Shown here: positions 1 through 5,491 of the stretch, piece by piece | Position numbering within the stretch: position 1 is the stretch's first letter | How the letters are laid out: every line of letters starts with the position of its first letter | Assembly (NCBI GenBank): GCA_905372265.1 | Contig: CAJPOL010000070.1 | Location: forward strand, 1-9,111 | Direction of reading: 5' to 3' | DNA length: 9,111 nucleotides | Source: an uncultured Treponema sp. | GTDB taxonomy: Bacteria > Spirochaetota > Spirochaetia > Treponematales > Treponemataceae | Translations under genes and position numbers: made by a program | The notes under the pieces: model-generated | Database searches by the model: none | What the model saw: only the letters and a program-made list of their open reading frames with translations | What the model was told of the DNA's origin: nothing

Positions 1-6
1 GCATAA

Positions 7-20
7 AATTGTAAACAATT
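7..20. repeat. Short perfect inverted repeat downstream of pstB
   Basis: The sequence AATTGT-AA-ACAATT is a perfect 6-bp dyad with a 2-base spacer. It lies in the 58 bases between the pstB stop codon and the window edge. It is AT-only apart from one G and one C, so it would make a poor terminator stem. It could be an operator or promoter element for whatever lies to the left, or chance in AT-rich DNA. A second, weaker pairing (AGAGAA at 26-31 with TTCTCT at 47-52, 15-base loop) lies between it and pstB; in the pstB direction it is followed by an AT-rich stretch, but it is too weak to call a terminator. Confidence 0.3.
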
Positions 21-58
21 AAAATAGAGAAAAGATACACTGCATGTTCTCTTTCCCC

Positions 59-796
59 CTACCCCATTAAGCCGTTGAGGTAGTCGCGGCAGATACTGTT
101 TTTCGGATTCTGAAAGAGCTCCGCAGCAGGGCCGTATTCAAGCAATTCTCCGTCATACATGAACGCTGCGATATCGGCAATCCGCTTCGCTTGCGCCAAA
201 TTGTGCGTTACAATGGCGATGCCGATATGCTCTTTCAGTTGGAGCAGTAACTGCTCAATCTTTTGCGTATTCTTAACATCAAGCTGAGAACACGGCTCAT
301 CAAGGAGGAGGTATTCGGAACCTGCGCTTAAGCTGCGGGCAATGCAGAGCCGCTGTTGCTGTCCGCCTGAAAGCTGCAATGCATTTTTTTGCATATCAAC
401 CTCATCAAACAGACCGACCCGTGCCAACAATTCCCGTACCCGCTCATCCAATACATTTTTTTGTTTTAAATCGTTACAATGATACAAAAGCGGCAAACTT
501 ATATTTTTATAGACGGAAAACGGAAACGGAGCGGGATTTTGAAAAACCATCCCAATCCGTTTCCGTACCAGCTGCGGATCGGCGGAAAGAATATCAAGAT
601 CATCAAGCATAATACTGCCGTGCGCATGGCCGCCCCGCTCCTCCAGCAGGCGGTTGATCGAATAGAGCAGCGTTGATTTGCCGCAGCCCGATGGCCCTAT
701 TAAGGCAAGGATTTCATGTTTTTGGACGGTTACAGTGATATGGTGCAGAACGTGTTCCGCACCGTAAAAGACATCAAGATCGGTAAGGCATATCAT
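59..796 (-). CDS. pstB: Phosphate ABC transporter ATP-binding protein PstB
   Basis: This is the cytoplasmic ATPase that powers phosphate import through PstC/PstA. From the chosen ATG the protein has 245 residues, close to the usual 250-260. Visible motifs are the aromatic A-loop Tyr11, Walker A GPSGCGKST (34-42), Q-loop Gln86 followed by a proline-rich FPFSVYKNI stretch typical of PstB, signature LSGGQQQR running into LCIAR (142-153), Walker B YLLLDEP (162-168) and H-loop His198. The QQQRLCIAR wording and the position after pstSCA separate it from other importer ATPases. The D-loop region reads CSQLD where PstB proteins usually have TSALD. The ATG at 794-796 is chosen over an in-frame upstream extension because GAGGA (806-810) lies 9 bases upstream and the first residues match the family N-terminus. 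The gene begins inside the last codons of pstA (23-base overlap), which suggests translational coupling. Confidence 0.95.
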   Translation of the reverse strand: MICLTDLDVFYGAEHVLHHITVTVQKHEILALIGPSGCGKSTLLYSINRLLEERGGHAHGSIMLDDLDILSADPQLVRKRIGMVFQNPAPFPFSVYKNISLPLLYHCNDLKQKNVLDERVRELLARVGLFDEVDMQKNALQLSGGQQQRLCIARSLSAGSEYLLLDEPCSQLDVKNTQKIEQLLLQLKEHIGIAIVTHNLAQAKRIADIAAFMYDGELLEYGPAAELFQNPKNSICRDYLNGLMG

Positions 797-1655
797 CGTT
801 TTCTTTCCTCTTTTGCTGAAACCGTGAATTGGAGCGGCCGGTATGGGATCGTACATTGAGGTACGCAGCTACCGCATTAATGCAAAGCACGAGCGCCAGC
901 AGTACAAATGCGGTGGCATAGGCCGATTCCATGTCAATCCCTTCGCTCACCAAAAGGTACAGATGATACGGCAATGCCATCACCGGATCGGTAAGCCGGG
1001 TAGGAACCGGTGCAATCAATACGGCAGCCGTCAGAATGATCGGGGCGGTCGCTCCCATTGCAAAACTGATGTAAAGCGCTGCAGCACGGATAATATCGCC
1101 TTTAATCAGCGGTAGCACAATATGCATAATTATGTACCGCTTTGAGAGTCCCATGCCATAGGCGCTTAAAATCAGCATTTCATCGATTTCGGTTATGGCT
1201 TTTTCAATCCGCTGCTCTAAAAACGGAAAAATCATAATACCGAGCGTAAGGCCTCCGGCAAGAAGGCTTTTCCCCAACCCTGCATATCTGACAAATACGG
1301 TGTAGCCGAAAAGTCCGAGTATGATCGACGGGATCGCAGCCAGCGTATGCAGGAGGAATCTGATAAAACTGCACATCTGTTTGTTTTTTACAAAAAAACA
1401 AACGGAAAAGCTGACCGGCAGCGCTCCCATAAGCCCTGTAATCCCTGCAATGATGCCAAGATAAAGCGTTGCGGCAATTGCCGGAAAAATGCCTCCCTCA
1501 TTCACTGCGAAACCTTTCGGTGCAGTGAATAAAAAACGCACACTTATTTTCCCGATACCGTTTATGCCGATAAATAAAACGGCAAAAAGCACTGCTGCTG
1601 CAACTATTGCCATGCTGCCGATTATGGCGGCACGTACCGCTATCGCTCTTTTCAC
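774..1655 (-). CDS. pstA: Phosphate ABC transporter permease PstA
   Basis: This is one of the two membrane subunits of the phosphate channel and partners PstC. With the GTG start at 1653-1655 it has 293 residues, normal for PstA. A hydrophobic segment at about residues 10-32 is followed by a periplasmic stretch with an NEGGIFPAI motif, and then by about five more membrane segments. The cytoplasmic EAA loop that contacts PstB is SAYGMGL...HIVLPLIKG (about 164-186). The GATAPIILTA segment (about 201-210) corresponds to the family's GETAPLLFT, with Glu replaced by Ala. The start is uncertain: the frame stays open to TTG codons at 1695-1697 and 1746-1748, which would overlap pstC by 29 and 80 bases. 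The GTG sits 13 bases past the pstC stop, with GGTG 7 bases upstream as a possible ribosome site. The C-terminus is a charged tail that overlaps pstB. Confidence 0.92.
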   Translation of the reverse strand: MKRAIAVRAAIIGSMAIVAAAVLFAVLFIGINGIGKISVRFLFTAPKGFAVNEGGIFPAIAATLYLGIIAGITGLMGALPVSFSVCFFVKNKQMCSFIRFLLHTLAAIPSIILGLFGYTVFVRYAGLGKSLLAGGLTLGIMIFPFLEQRIEKAITEIDEMLILSAYGMGLSKRYIIMHIVLPLIKGDIIRAAALYISFAMGATAPIILTAAVLIAPVPTRLTDPVMALPYHLYLLVSEGIDMESAYATAFVLLALVLCINAVAAYLNVRSHTGRSNSRFQQKRKENDDMPYRS

Positions 1656-1668
1656 TTTAGCGCACCGC

Positions 1669-2595
1669 TCAATTACCGAATCGGCTGAGGCTCTCAAAAC
1701 GCGCTGATGTCCGGCGGTAGAGAGCGCGGGCTGCAAAGTTAAGCGCAAAAACCATCAGAATTAATACAAAGGCGGCGGCAAACAGTGCCTTATAGTGACG
1801 GCTGCCGACTTCCGCCATTCCCATTTCCAAAGCAATCCGGGCAGGTATGGTAACGCTCTTACCCAAAAGACGGGGAAATAAGTTGGCATTTCCGATTACC
1901 ATCATAACCGCCATAGTTTCCCCCATGCCACGCGCGAGGGCGAGCAGTGCCGCCTGAAACACTGTCCCTTTTGAACAGGGCAGTACAATATGGGTAAGAT
2001 TGTAAAGCCGGTCAAAACCGATCGCAAGGGCAGCCGATTCACAGCGCAGCTTGAGCCGGTCAAAACTTTCCGTTATAAAGGAAATTTCAAACGGCAGCAG
2101 CATAAACCCAAGCACAATCCCCGCAGCAAGAACCGACTCCCCTGCCGCAAGTCCGCCTGTCTCTTCAAGGAAACGCACAAGGGTAAGCATTCCGGCAAAA
2201 CCGGCGATAACGGAAGGGATTCCGGCAATGACATCAATGCAGGCGCTGACGGCATATTTTTTTCCGGCCCGCAGATAATGACAGAGAAAAAGGCTCGTTC
2301 CTATTGCAAGCGGCAGGGAAATAAGCACCGCTAGAACCGAGACCGCTATAGTTCCCAGAATAGCAGGCAGTATTTCAAAGGTCTCGCCGCCTACCGGATC
2401 CCACTCCGCTCCTAAAAGGAAGCGGAGCAGCGATGTATTCCGTAAAAAATCCGCCGACTCAAAAAAGACATAGCCGGTAACCAGCAGTACGGAACTGACG
2501 GCAACACAGCTGAGTACCGCTACACTGATATTGAACAAAGTATCTTTAACGTTCACTTGTCGAAATAGCAGTCTAAAAAACGTGAGTTTTTGCAA
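1669..2595 (-). CDS. pstC: Phosphate ABC transporter permease PstC
   Basis: This is the second membrane subunit of the phosphate importer. About six hydrophobic segments can be seen, at roughly residues 20-42, 76-105, 117-141, 153-172, 212-236 and 268-290. Family landmarks are EWDPVGGETFEILPAILGTI (63-82), the EAA loop ESAALAIGF...HIVLPCSKG (186-210), and ARGMGETMAVMMVIGN (221-236), which resembles PstC RAIGETMAV. No ATG lies near the N-terminus. The TTG at 2593-2595 is chosen because it follows the pstS stop by 7 bases with TAAAGG just upstream, giving 308 residues. Alternatives are TTG at 2617-2619, inside pstS, and GTG at 2554-2556, which would give 295 residues but has no visible ribosome site. 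Family identity is secure; the start codon is a judgement. Confidence 0.93.
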   Translation of the reverse strand: MQKLTFFRLLFRQVNVKDTLFNISVAVLSCVAVSSVLLVTGYVFFESADFLRNTSLLRFLLGAEWDPVGGETFEILPAILGTIAVSVLAVLISLPLAIGTSLFLCHYLRAGKKYAVSACIDVIAGIPSVIAGFAGMLTLVRFLEETGGLAAGESVLAAGIVLGFMLLPFEISFITESFDRLKLRCESAALAIGFDRLYNLTHIVLPCSKGTVFQAALLALARGMGETMAVMMVIGNANLFPRLLGKSVTIPARIALEMGMAEVGSRHYKALFAAAFVLILMVFALNFAARALYRRTSARFESLSRFGN

Positions 2596-2602
2596 ACGGC
2601 CT

Positions 2603-3463
2603 TTATTGTACCGGCACAAAGCCCATTTTCTCTATTTTTGCCCGTCCTTCAGCGCCTTGCAATACACTTAAAAAGGCTTTCTGTGCGGCATTCGGTTCGC
2701 CCGACTGCACAACAATGAGCGGGCGGGAAATTTTATACGCGCCGCTTGCGATATTCTCTTTTGTAGCCGCCGTATTATCAACCTTGAGCGGGATGAGCTT
2801 GCCTACATTCTGATTGACAATGCCGAAAGAGGCATAACCGATAGCATATTGATTCGAAATAACTTTTTGTACAAGAGCTCCCATTGAGGGCGCTTGGATA
2901 GCGTCTTTTTTAACTTGAAGAGTCCCCATAATCTTCTTTTGAAACACTTCATGAGCGCCGCCGCCGAGATCGCGGGTTACCACAACAATTTCCTTATTCG
3001 GCAGGCGGGAATCAAGCTGTTTCCATGTTGTAACCGCTCCCGAGAAAATCTTTTGTAATTCCTCTGTAGAAAGCGAATCCTTAATTTTCAAAATGGGATT
3101 TTTCGGGTTGACCGAAACCGTCAAGGCATCGATACCGAGCGTATACTCTTTAAAATCTTTGATCTTAGCCTTTTCGCTCTCCTTTACCTCGCGGGCAAGC
3201 ATCCCGAAATTACTGGTTCCGTCCAATACTGATTTTACCCCTGCTCCCGAACCGCCGCTTGAAACAAAGATGATAATATTTTTTTCGGGAAAAGCCGCAT
3301 TCACCTTATTCCATGTCTCGTACTTTTCGATGAAATCAGTCGAAATGGAGGCAATAACCGGCGCCAAAGTAGAAGAACCGTTAAAACTCACGACCGGCTG
3401 AAAATCTTCGGCAAAAAGTCCTGTCATAATGCAAAAACTGCAAAGAAACAATAGCTTTTTCAT
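2603..3463 (-). CDS. pstS: Phosphate-binding periplasmic protein PstS
   Basis: This is the extracytoplasmic receptor that captures inorganic phosphate and delivers it to PstC/PstA. It has 286 residues. The N-terminus MKKLLFLCSFCIMTGLFA is a short signal peptide, probably cut after Ala18. Cysteines 8 and 11 do not sit in a good lipobox, so a soluble periplasmic form is more likely than a lipoprotein. Phosphate-contacting loops of the family are recognisable: FNGSSTLAPV (27-36), SSGGSGAG (68-75), DGTSNFGM (81-88) and TRDLGGGAHEVF (163-174). The fold landmark IFSGAVTTWKQL is at 139-150. The ATG at 3461-3463 is chosen because GAGGT (3468-3472) precedes it by 4 bases and the signal peptide begins there; the frame is open further upstream without a better start. 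It is the first gene of the pst operon. Confidence 0.95.
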   Translation of the reverse strand: MKKLLFLCSFCIMTGLFAEDFQPVVSFNGSSTLAPVIASISTDFIEKYETWNKVNAAFPEKNIIIFVSSGGSGAGVKSVLDGTSNFGMLAREVKESEKAKIKDFKEYTLGIDALTVSVNPKNPILKIKDSLSTEELQKIFSGAVTTWKQLDSRLPNKEIVVVTRDLGGGAHEVFQKKIMGTLQVKKDAIQAPSMGALVQKVISNQYAIGYASFGIVNQNVGKLIPLKVDNTAATKENIASGAYKISRPLIVVQSGEPNAAQKAFLSVLQGAEGRAKIEKMGFVPVQ

Positions 3464-3494
3464 ATAGACCTCATGTATGATAGAGAAAGATATT

Positions 3495-3530
3495 AGACCC
3501 GTTCTGAAACTGAAGTTTCCGAACAGGTCT
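3495..3530. repeat. Long hairpin (16-bp arms) in the pstS leader
   Basis: The left arm AGACCCGTTCTGAAAC (3495-3510) and right arm GTTTCCGAACAGGTCT (3515-3530) are inverted repeats with a 4-base loop; 14 of 16 positions pair. Read as minus-strand RNA, one of the two mismatches becomes a G-U wobble and the other an A-G mismatch, so the structure is more stable in the pstS direction than in the parA direction. It lies 31 bases upstream of the pstS ATG, within the likely untranslated leader. No run of T follows on either strand, so it does not look like an intrinsic terminator. It may be a dispersed intergenic repeat, an mRNA stabiliser, or a regulatory structure. Confidence 0.75.
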
Positions 3531-3536
3531 CTTTGG

Positions 3537-3550
3537 TTGACATCTGTCAA
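3537..3550. promoter_or_regulatory. TTGACA-TC-TGTCAA dyad, candidate operator
   Basis: This is a perfect 6-bp inverted repeat with a 2-base centre. Each half reads TTGACA, the consensus -35 hexamer, on one strand. On the plus strand TACAAT (3562-3567) follows at a long 19-base spacing. On the minus strand no good -10 box is found at the right distance. The dyad sits about where transcription from the candidate pstS promoter would begin, which would suit a repressor or activator site. It does not match the repeated layout of an enterobacterial Pho box. The regulator is unknown. Confidence 0.4.
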
Positions 3551-3557
3551 TAACAAG

Positions 3558-3586
3558 AAAATACAATATATTCAAAATTTTTTCAA
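3558..3586 (-). promoter_or_regulatory. Candidate sigma-70-type promoter for the pst operon
   Basis: On the minus strand TTGAAA (3581-3586) is followed after 17 bases by TATTTT (3558-3563). The -35 box matches consensus at 5 of 6 positions and the -10 at 4 of 6. Transcription would start near 3551, giving a leader of nearly 90 bases that contains the TTGACA dyad and the long hairpin. The AT-rich context makes chance matches likely, so this is tentative. Confidence 0.35.
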
Positions 3587-3651
3587 TAAGAGAGCGCAAG
3601 CAAACACGGAAATCGGTTCTATCTCAATTATCGCTTGTACAGTCGGTATTG

Positions 3652-3667
3652 GCGGTTAAAAAACCGC
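3652..3667. repeat. Small hairpin GCGGTT-AAAA-AACCGC
   Basis: A perfect 6-bp stem with an AAAA loop lies upstream of parA. No T-run follows it in either direction, so it is not a convincing terminator. It lies between the pst and par regulatory regions and upstream of the parA -10 box, so it might be a protein-binding dyad. Confidence 0.4.
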
Positions 3668-3712
3668 TGAATCCCTGGTTTATTCCCCCTTTTATCTATT
3701 TTGAAAATACGG

Positions 3713-3718
3713 TATACT
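3713..3718 (+). promoter_or_regulatory. -10 box of a probable leaderless parA promoter
   Basis: TATACT matches the consensus TATAAT at five of six positions and ends 7 bases before the parA ATG, so transcription would begin at or within a base or so of the start codon. No Shine-Dalgarno sequence is present before the ATG. The -35 region (around 3690-3696, T-rich) is weak. Confidence 0.45.
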
Positions 3719-3725
3719 TTAGCTT

Positions 3726-4481
3726 ATGGGGAAATGCATTGTTTTTGTTAATCAAAAAGGCGGAGTGGGAAAAACGACATCGGCAGTGAATATCGGAGCG
3801 TACTTTGCGGAAGCAGGAAAAAAAACGCTTCTTGTTGATTTTGATCCGCAAGGAAATATGTCATCCGGCGTCGGCATTATTAAAAAACAACCGAATATTT
3901 ATGATGTGATTGCGGGTAAAGTTGCTATTGAAAAAGCAATTAGACAAACGGCAGTTAAAAACTTACACGCATTACCGGCAGATATCAATTTGTCCGGAGC
4001 GACAATAGAACTCGTAGATCAGCAACGGCGTGAATTTTATCTTCGTGACAATCTTTCACTTATTAAAGAAACGTATGATTATATACTCATCGATTGCCCT
4101 CCTTCATTAGGCGTTCTTACACTGAACGGACTGGCCGCCGCCGATGAAGTTCTGATCCCGCTTCAATGCGAATATTTTGCGCTTGAAGGACTGACTTTGT
4201 TGTTACAGACTGTCAAAAAAGTACAAGAAAAAATTAACCCCCGGCTTAAAATCGGCGGTATTTTTTTTACCATGTATGATTCCCGGACAAAATTGGCTCA
4301 AGAGGTTGTACAGCAGGTAAATGCTTATTTTAAAGATAGGGTATGCACCACTATTATTCCGCGCAACGTACGGCTTTCCGAAGCGCCCTCTCACGGTTTG
4401 CCTATTTGTAAATATGACGCCGCATGCATCGGAGCGCGCAGTTATGCAAAACTCGCGCAGGAGGTCATGGATCGTGGGTAA
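3726..4481 (+). CDS. parA: Chromosome-partitioning ATPase ParA (Soj)
   Basis: This is a P-loop ATPase that binds DNA non-specifically as an ATP dimer and is stimulated by ParB, driving separation of replicated origins. The 251-residue length is that of the small chromosomal ParA/Soj type without an N-terminal DNA-binding domain. Visible motifs are the deviant Walker A KGGVGKTT (11-18, with signature Lys11 and Lys16), the second box DFDPQGN (38-44), Walker B ILIDCPPS (120-127) and the C-terminal IPRNVRLSEAPSHGLPI (211-227), whose arginines belong to the DNA-binding surface known in Soj. The start at 3726 gives the standard MGKxIxxxNQKGGVGKTT opening. It has no ribosome site and a -10 box only 7 bases upstream. 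A T8 tract lies inside the gene at 4261-4268. parB follows with an 8-base overlap. Confidence 0.96.
   Translation: MGKCIVFVNQKGGVGKTTSAVNIGAYFAEAGKKTLLVDFDPQGNMSSGVGIIKKQPNIYDVIAGKVAIEKAIRQTAVKNLHALPADINLSGATIELVDQQRREFYLRDNLSLIKETYDYILIDCPPSLGVLTLNGLAAADEVLIPLQCEYFALEGLTLLLQTVKKVQEKINPRLKIGGIFFTMYDSRTKLAQEVVQQVNAYFKDRVCTTIIPRNVRLSEAPSHGLPICKYDAACIGARSYAKLAQEVMDRG
4459..4465 (+). promoter_or_regulatory. Shine-Dalgarno that fixes the parB start
   Basis: AGGAGGT, inside the end of parA, lies 8 bases upstream of a GTG at 4474. This strong site and the family-like N-terminus VGKTLGAGAAALF together set the parB start, although the frame is open a further 51 codons upstream. Confidence 0.85.
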
Positions 4482-5373
4482 AACATTAGGCGCCGGAGCT
4501 GCGGCCTTGTTTCAAAACATGGATACACTTTTAGCCGATACCTCTGACGAATATAGCGCCGAGCCGTCAACCGAAGTGGATCCTGCTCTATTAAAACCGA
4601 ACCCTTTTCAACCGCGCCATACTTTTAATGAAGAAAGTTTACAAGAATTAGCTGATTCAATCAAAGAACATGGTATTATCCAGCCGATTATCGTAGAAAA
4701 AAAAGGAACCGACTTTTTTATTATTGCAGGAGAACGGAGGACGAGGGCGGCTATTATTGCAGGCCTGACACGCGTACCGGTTGTCTTCCGGCAATTTGAT
4801 GATAACAAAAAGCTGGAAATTGCACTGATTGAAAATATCCAGCGGGAAAATCTTAATCCCATTGAAGAAGCAAAAGCATATCGGGAGATTATGCAGCTGT
4901 CAAATCTCAACCAAGATGAAACCGCTAAACGGGTAGGAAAAAGCAGATCGGCGGTAACAAATGCATTGCGGCTGCTGCAGCTGCCTGAAGAAATACGGAC
5001 AGCGCTCGAAAACGGCTCTCTCAGCGCCGGTCATGCGCGTGCGCTTCTTTCACTCGTTAATCCTGCCGATCAAAAACTTCTCTTTATCCGCATTACAGAG
5101 CAATCGCTCTCCGTACGTGAAGCGGAAATGCAAGCGGCTCAGTTAAAAAAAGGTATCCGCACTGCGGTGCAGCCGCAAACAGCGCCGAACCATAGCAAAA
5201 AAAGCGCCGAACAGGAAGATGAATCCGCACTGAGAGATATTGAACAGCAATTTATTGATGCTCTCGGTACAAAAGTTGAAATAAAGGGAGACTGTAAAAG
5301 AGGGTTTATTCAAATTTCATACTTTTCACGTGCCGATTTGGATAGTCTCTATGAAAAACTGTCGGCGAAATAA
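4474..5373 (+). CDS. parB: Chromosome-partitioning protein ParB (Spo0J)
   Basis: This is a CTP-dependent DNA clamp that loads at parS sites and spreads, acting with ParA and usually recruiting SMC. It has 299 residues from the GTG start, normal for chromosomal ParB. In order: an N-terminal ParA-contact peptide (VGKTLGAGAAALF, like Spo0J GLGKGINALF), a flexible acidic linker to about residue 35, and the ParB/Srx CTP-binding domain (about 36-130) with GERRTRA (86-92) and ENIQREN (120-126). These are followed by the helix-turn-helix parS reader (about 145-170, with ETAKRVGKSRSAVTNALRLL), a helical middle to about 230, a linker, and the C-terminal dimerisation domain (about 250-299). It overlaps parA by 8 bases, so the two are co-transcribed and probably translationally coupled. 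An A8 tract occurs at 4697-4704. Confidence 0.96.
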   Translation: MGKTLGAGAAALFQNMDTLLADTSDEYSAEPSTEVDPALLKPNPFQPRHTFNEESLQELADSIKEHGIIQPIIVEKKGTDFFIIAGERRTRAAIIAGLTRVPVVFRQFDDNKKLEIALIENIQRENLNPIEEAKAYREIMQLSNLNQDETAKRVGKSRSAVTNALRLLQLPEEIRTALENGSLSAGHARALLSLVNPADQKLLFIRITEQSLSVREAEMQAAQLKKGIRTAVQPQTAPNHSKKSAEQEDESALRDIEQQFIDALGTKVEIKGDCKRGFIQISYFSRADLDSLYEKLSAK

Positions 5374-5387
5374 CATCCGCACATACA

Positions 5388-5407
5388 TTTTAGAAAAACC
5401 TCTAAAA
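5388..5407. repeat. Weak AT-rich inverted repeat after parB
   Basis: TTTTAGA (5388-5394) pairs with TCTAAAA (5401-5407) around a 6-base loop, 14 bases after the parB stop. The stem is AT-rich with a single G-C pair and no T-run follows on the plus strand, so it is at best a weak terminator or an RNA-processing structure. Nothing stronger separates parB from the exporter genes. Confidence 0.3.
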
Positions 5408-5455
5408 CCTGCATACCTATCAGCCTATTCTATTGCAGAAACAACGTTTTGTCTG

Positions 5456-5464
5456 TGATATAGT
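5456..5464 (+). promoter_or_regulatory. Extended -10 promoter for the exporter pair
   Basis: TGA-TATAGT fits the extended -10 pattern TGnTATAAT with five of six matches in the hexamer. No good -35 hexamer stands at 16-18 bases upstream, as is common for extended -10 promoters. Initiation near 5471 would leave roughly 20 bases before the ATG at 5492 or about 38 before the ATG at 5510. Confidence 0.45.
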
Positions 5465-5491
5465 TATTGCAGCTTGAAACCGGTTTTATAT

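Noticed and set aside
3537..3560. Enterobacterial-type Pho box near pstS
   Set aside because: One CTGTCAA half is present but there is no second repeat at the 11-base spacing; the element is an inverted rather than a direct repeat.
3477..3659. 60-codon plus-strand open frame in the pstS-parA gap
   Set aside because: It has no ribosome site, runs through the pstS leader hairpin and promoter region, and shows no recognisable protein features.
3464..3725. Replication origin between pstS and parA
   Set aside because: par genes are often near oriC, but no DnaA-box cluster (TTATCCACA-like) or AT-rich unwinding repeats were seen.
4238..4268. Intrinsic terminator inside parA (GC-rich stretch followed by T8)
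   Set aside because: The GC-rich bases form only about three consecutive pairs, and the region encodes conserved ParA residues.
4321..4473. 51-codon upstream extension of parB
   Set aside because: It overlaps conserved parA codons, and the GTG at 4474 has a strong Shine-Dalgarno and the family-like N-terminus.
5323..5338. CACGTG core inside parB (TTTTCACGTGCC) as a parS site
   Set aside because: Bacillus carries a parS within its parB gene, so this was tested, but the match to TGTTTCACGTGAAACA is only about 9 of 16, with the right half essentially unmatched. No better parS was seen in the window.
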